Source of the DNA: an uncultured Balneolaceae bacterium
Lineage (GTDB): Bacteria; Bacteroidota; Rhodothermia; Balneolales; Balneolaceae
NCBI GenBank assembly: GCA_938003885.1
Contig: CALKWT010000290.1
Span: 1 to 6,676 of the forward strand
Direction of reading: 5' to 3'
Length of the DNA stretch: 6,676 nt
Made by a program: the position numbers and the translations under genes. Of this stretch, positions 6,381 through 6,676 are shown in pieces (within the stretch, counting starts at the first letter, position 1; every line of letters starts with the position of its first letter). The notes beneath the pieces are model-generated. The model made no database searches, was not told the DNA's origin, and worked only from the letters and a program-made list of their open reading frames with translations.

Positions 6381-6395
6381 GAAACTTCCCACTCC
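6381..6395 (-). repeat. 15-base inverted repeat flanking rarA, right copy
   Basis: GAAACTTCCCACTCC is the exact reverse complement of 4812-4826. It lies about 110 bases upstream of the rarA start, in the gap between rarA and the ASPIC/UnbV-like gene. A partial local partner, GGGAAGTT at 6337-6344, could pair with its inner eight bases (6383-6390). Confidence 0.6.
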
Positions 6396-6449
6396 TGCAA
6401 AGCCTCAACAAGAGCAGGCAGCGGCAGAAAAGTCCATATGCGGCAGCGT

Positions 6450-6465
6450 GCCCTGTCAACAGGGC
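6450..6465 (-). terminator. GC-rich hairpin after the ASPIC/UnbV-like gene
   Basis: Read on the - strand, GCCCTGTTGACAGGGC is a 7-base inverted repeat, which folds as a 6-base stem with a TTGA loop. It begins 13 bases after the TAG at 6479-6481. Position and stem suit an intrinsic terminator. No T run follows directly, only a short TTTT about 18 bases on, so its strength is doubtful. Confidence 0.35.
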
Positions 6466-6478
6466 CTGCAGAGCTGTT

Positions 6479-6676
6479 CTACTCCTCCCCGAGAGTAAGT
6501 GTATGCTCTGGTATATCGGAATCGATAGGATAACTGATCTTCTCCCCTGTGAACCATACCACCTCCACGGCAGAAACCTTTTTCCCCTCTTCCGAACCGA
6601 GGACCTGTATAAAACTATTTTGTGACGCATACCCGCCAGCAGCCTGAACGTACCTTCGTGGTCCCCTGCTTCCATC
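6479..6676 (-). CDS. C-terminal fragment of an ASPIC/UnbV-like protein (5' part outside window)
   Basis: On the - strand, reading from base 6676, 65 codons end at TAG (6479-6481). The fragment contains RRYVQAAGGYASQNSF, then VSAVEVVWFTGEKISYP, and ends TLTLGEE. The order matches the ASPIC/UnbV domain, in which an R-x-V-x-x-G-x-G-Y-x-SQN stretch is followed by a V-x-V-x-W-x-x-G strand near the C-terminus. Such domains usually close long secreted or surface proteins with FG-GAP/VCBS repeats (CRTAC1-like), common in Bacteroidota and Rhodothermota and of poorly known function, possibly in adhesion or carbohydrate binding. The upstream body is not visible, so the overall product is inferred. It lies in a different frame from the open extension of rarA and is the more credible coding reading here. 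Confidence 0.7.
   Translation of the reverse strand, partial: DGSRGPRRYVQAAGGYASQNSFIQVLGSEEGKKVSAVEVVWFTGEKISYPIDSDIPEHTLTLGEE

Overview
The window (6,676 bases, roughly half G+C) reads as chromosomal DNA from a member of the Bacteroidota/Rhodothermota/Balneolota group. This placement is inferred from three things: a secreted lipoprotein M1 peptidase with a GGMEYP motif, the tail of what looks like an ASPIC/UnbV-type protein, and the lack of clear Shine-Dalgarno sequences before most starts. No rRNA or tRNA gene, CRISPR array or transposase was seen.

Layout. On the + strand, bases 1-2013 hold a zinc metallopeptidase of family M1. It is missing only its extreme 5' end and opens with a lipoprotein signal peptide and lipobox. 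After a 263-base gap with short repeats and a possible promoter comes a two-component system: a membrane sensor histidine kinase (2277-4007) overlapping an OmpR-type response regulator (3997-4701) by 11 bases. The kinase is interrupted by one in-frame TAA at 3519-3521. Upstream lie the sensor, both membrane segments and the phosphoacceptor His domain. Downstream, in the same frame and starting at an ATG three codons later, lies a complete ATPase domain. On the - strand are rarA (4915-6273, a replication-associated AAA+ ATPase) and the last 65 codons of an ASPIC/UnbV-like gene (6479-6676) running in from beyond the window. The regulator and rarA are convergent, with 213 bases between their stops.

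How the genes may work together. The peptidase and the two-component system share a strand but are separated by a gap with its own possible promoter, so control of the peptidase by the regulator is only a guess. rarA is a housekeeping DNA-maintenance gene with no clear link to its neighbours.

Most notable points. (1) The kinase is split in frame between its two catalytic domains, with every catalytic motif kept. It may be a recent nonsense pseudogene, a sequence error, a readthrough gene, or a true two-polypeptide kinase. (2) A perfect 15-base inverted repeat flanks rarA, and one copy abuts a long-armed inverted repeat in the convergent intergenic region. (3) Two starts are easily mis-called: the peptidase begins before the window rather than at the TTG at 148, and rarA begins at 6273, not at the longer frame reaching 6675, which hides the ASPIC/UnbV-like tail. 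I see no convincing previously undescribed multi-gene system.
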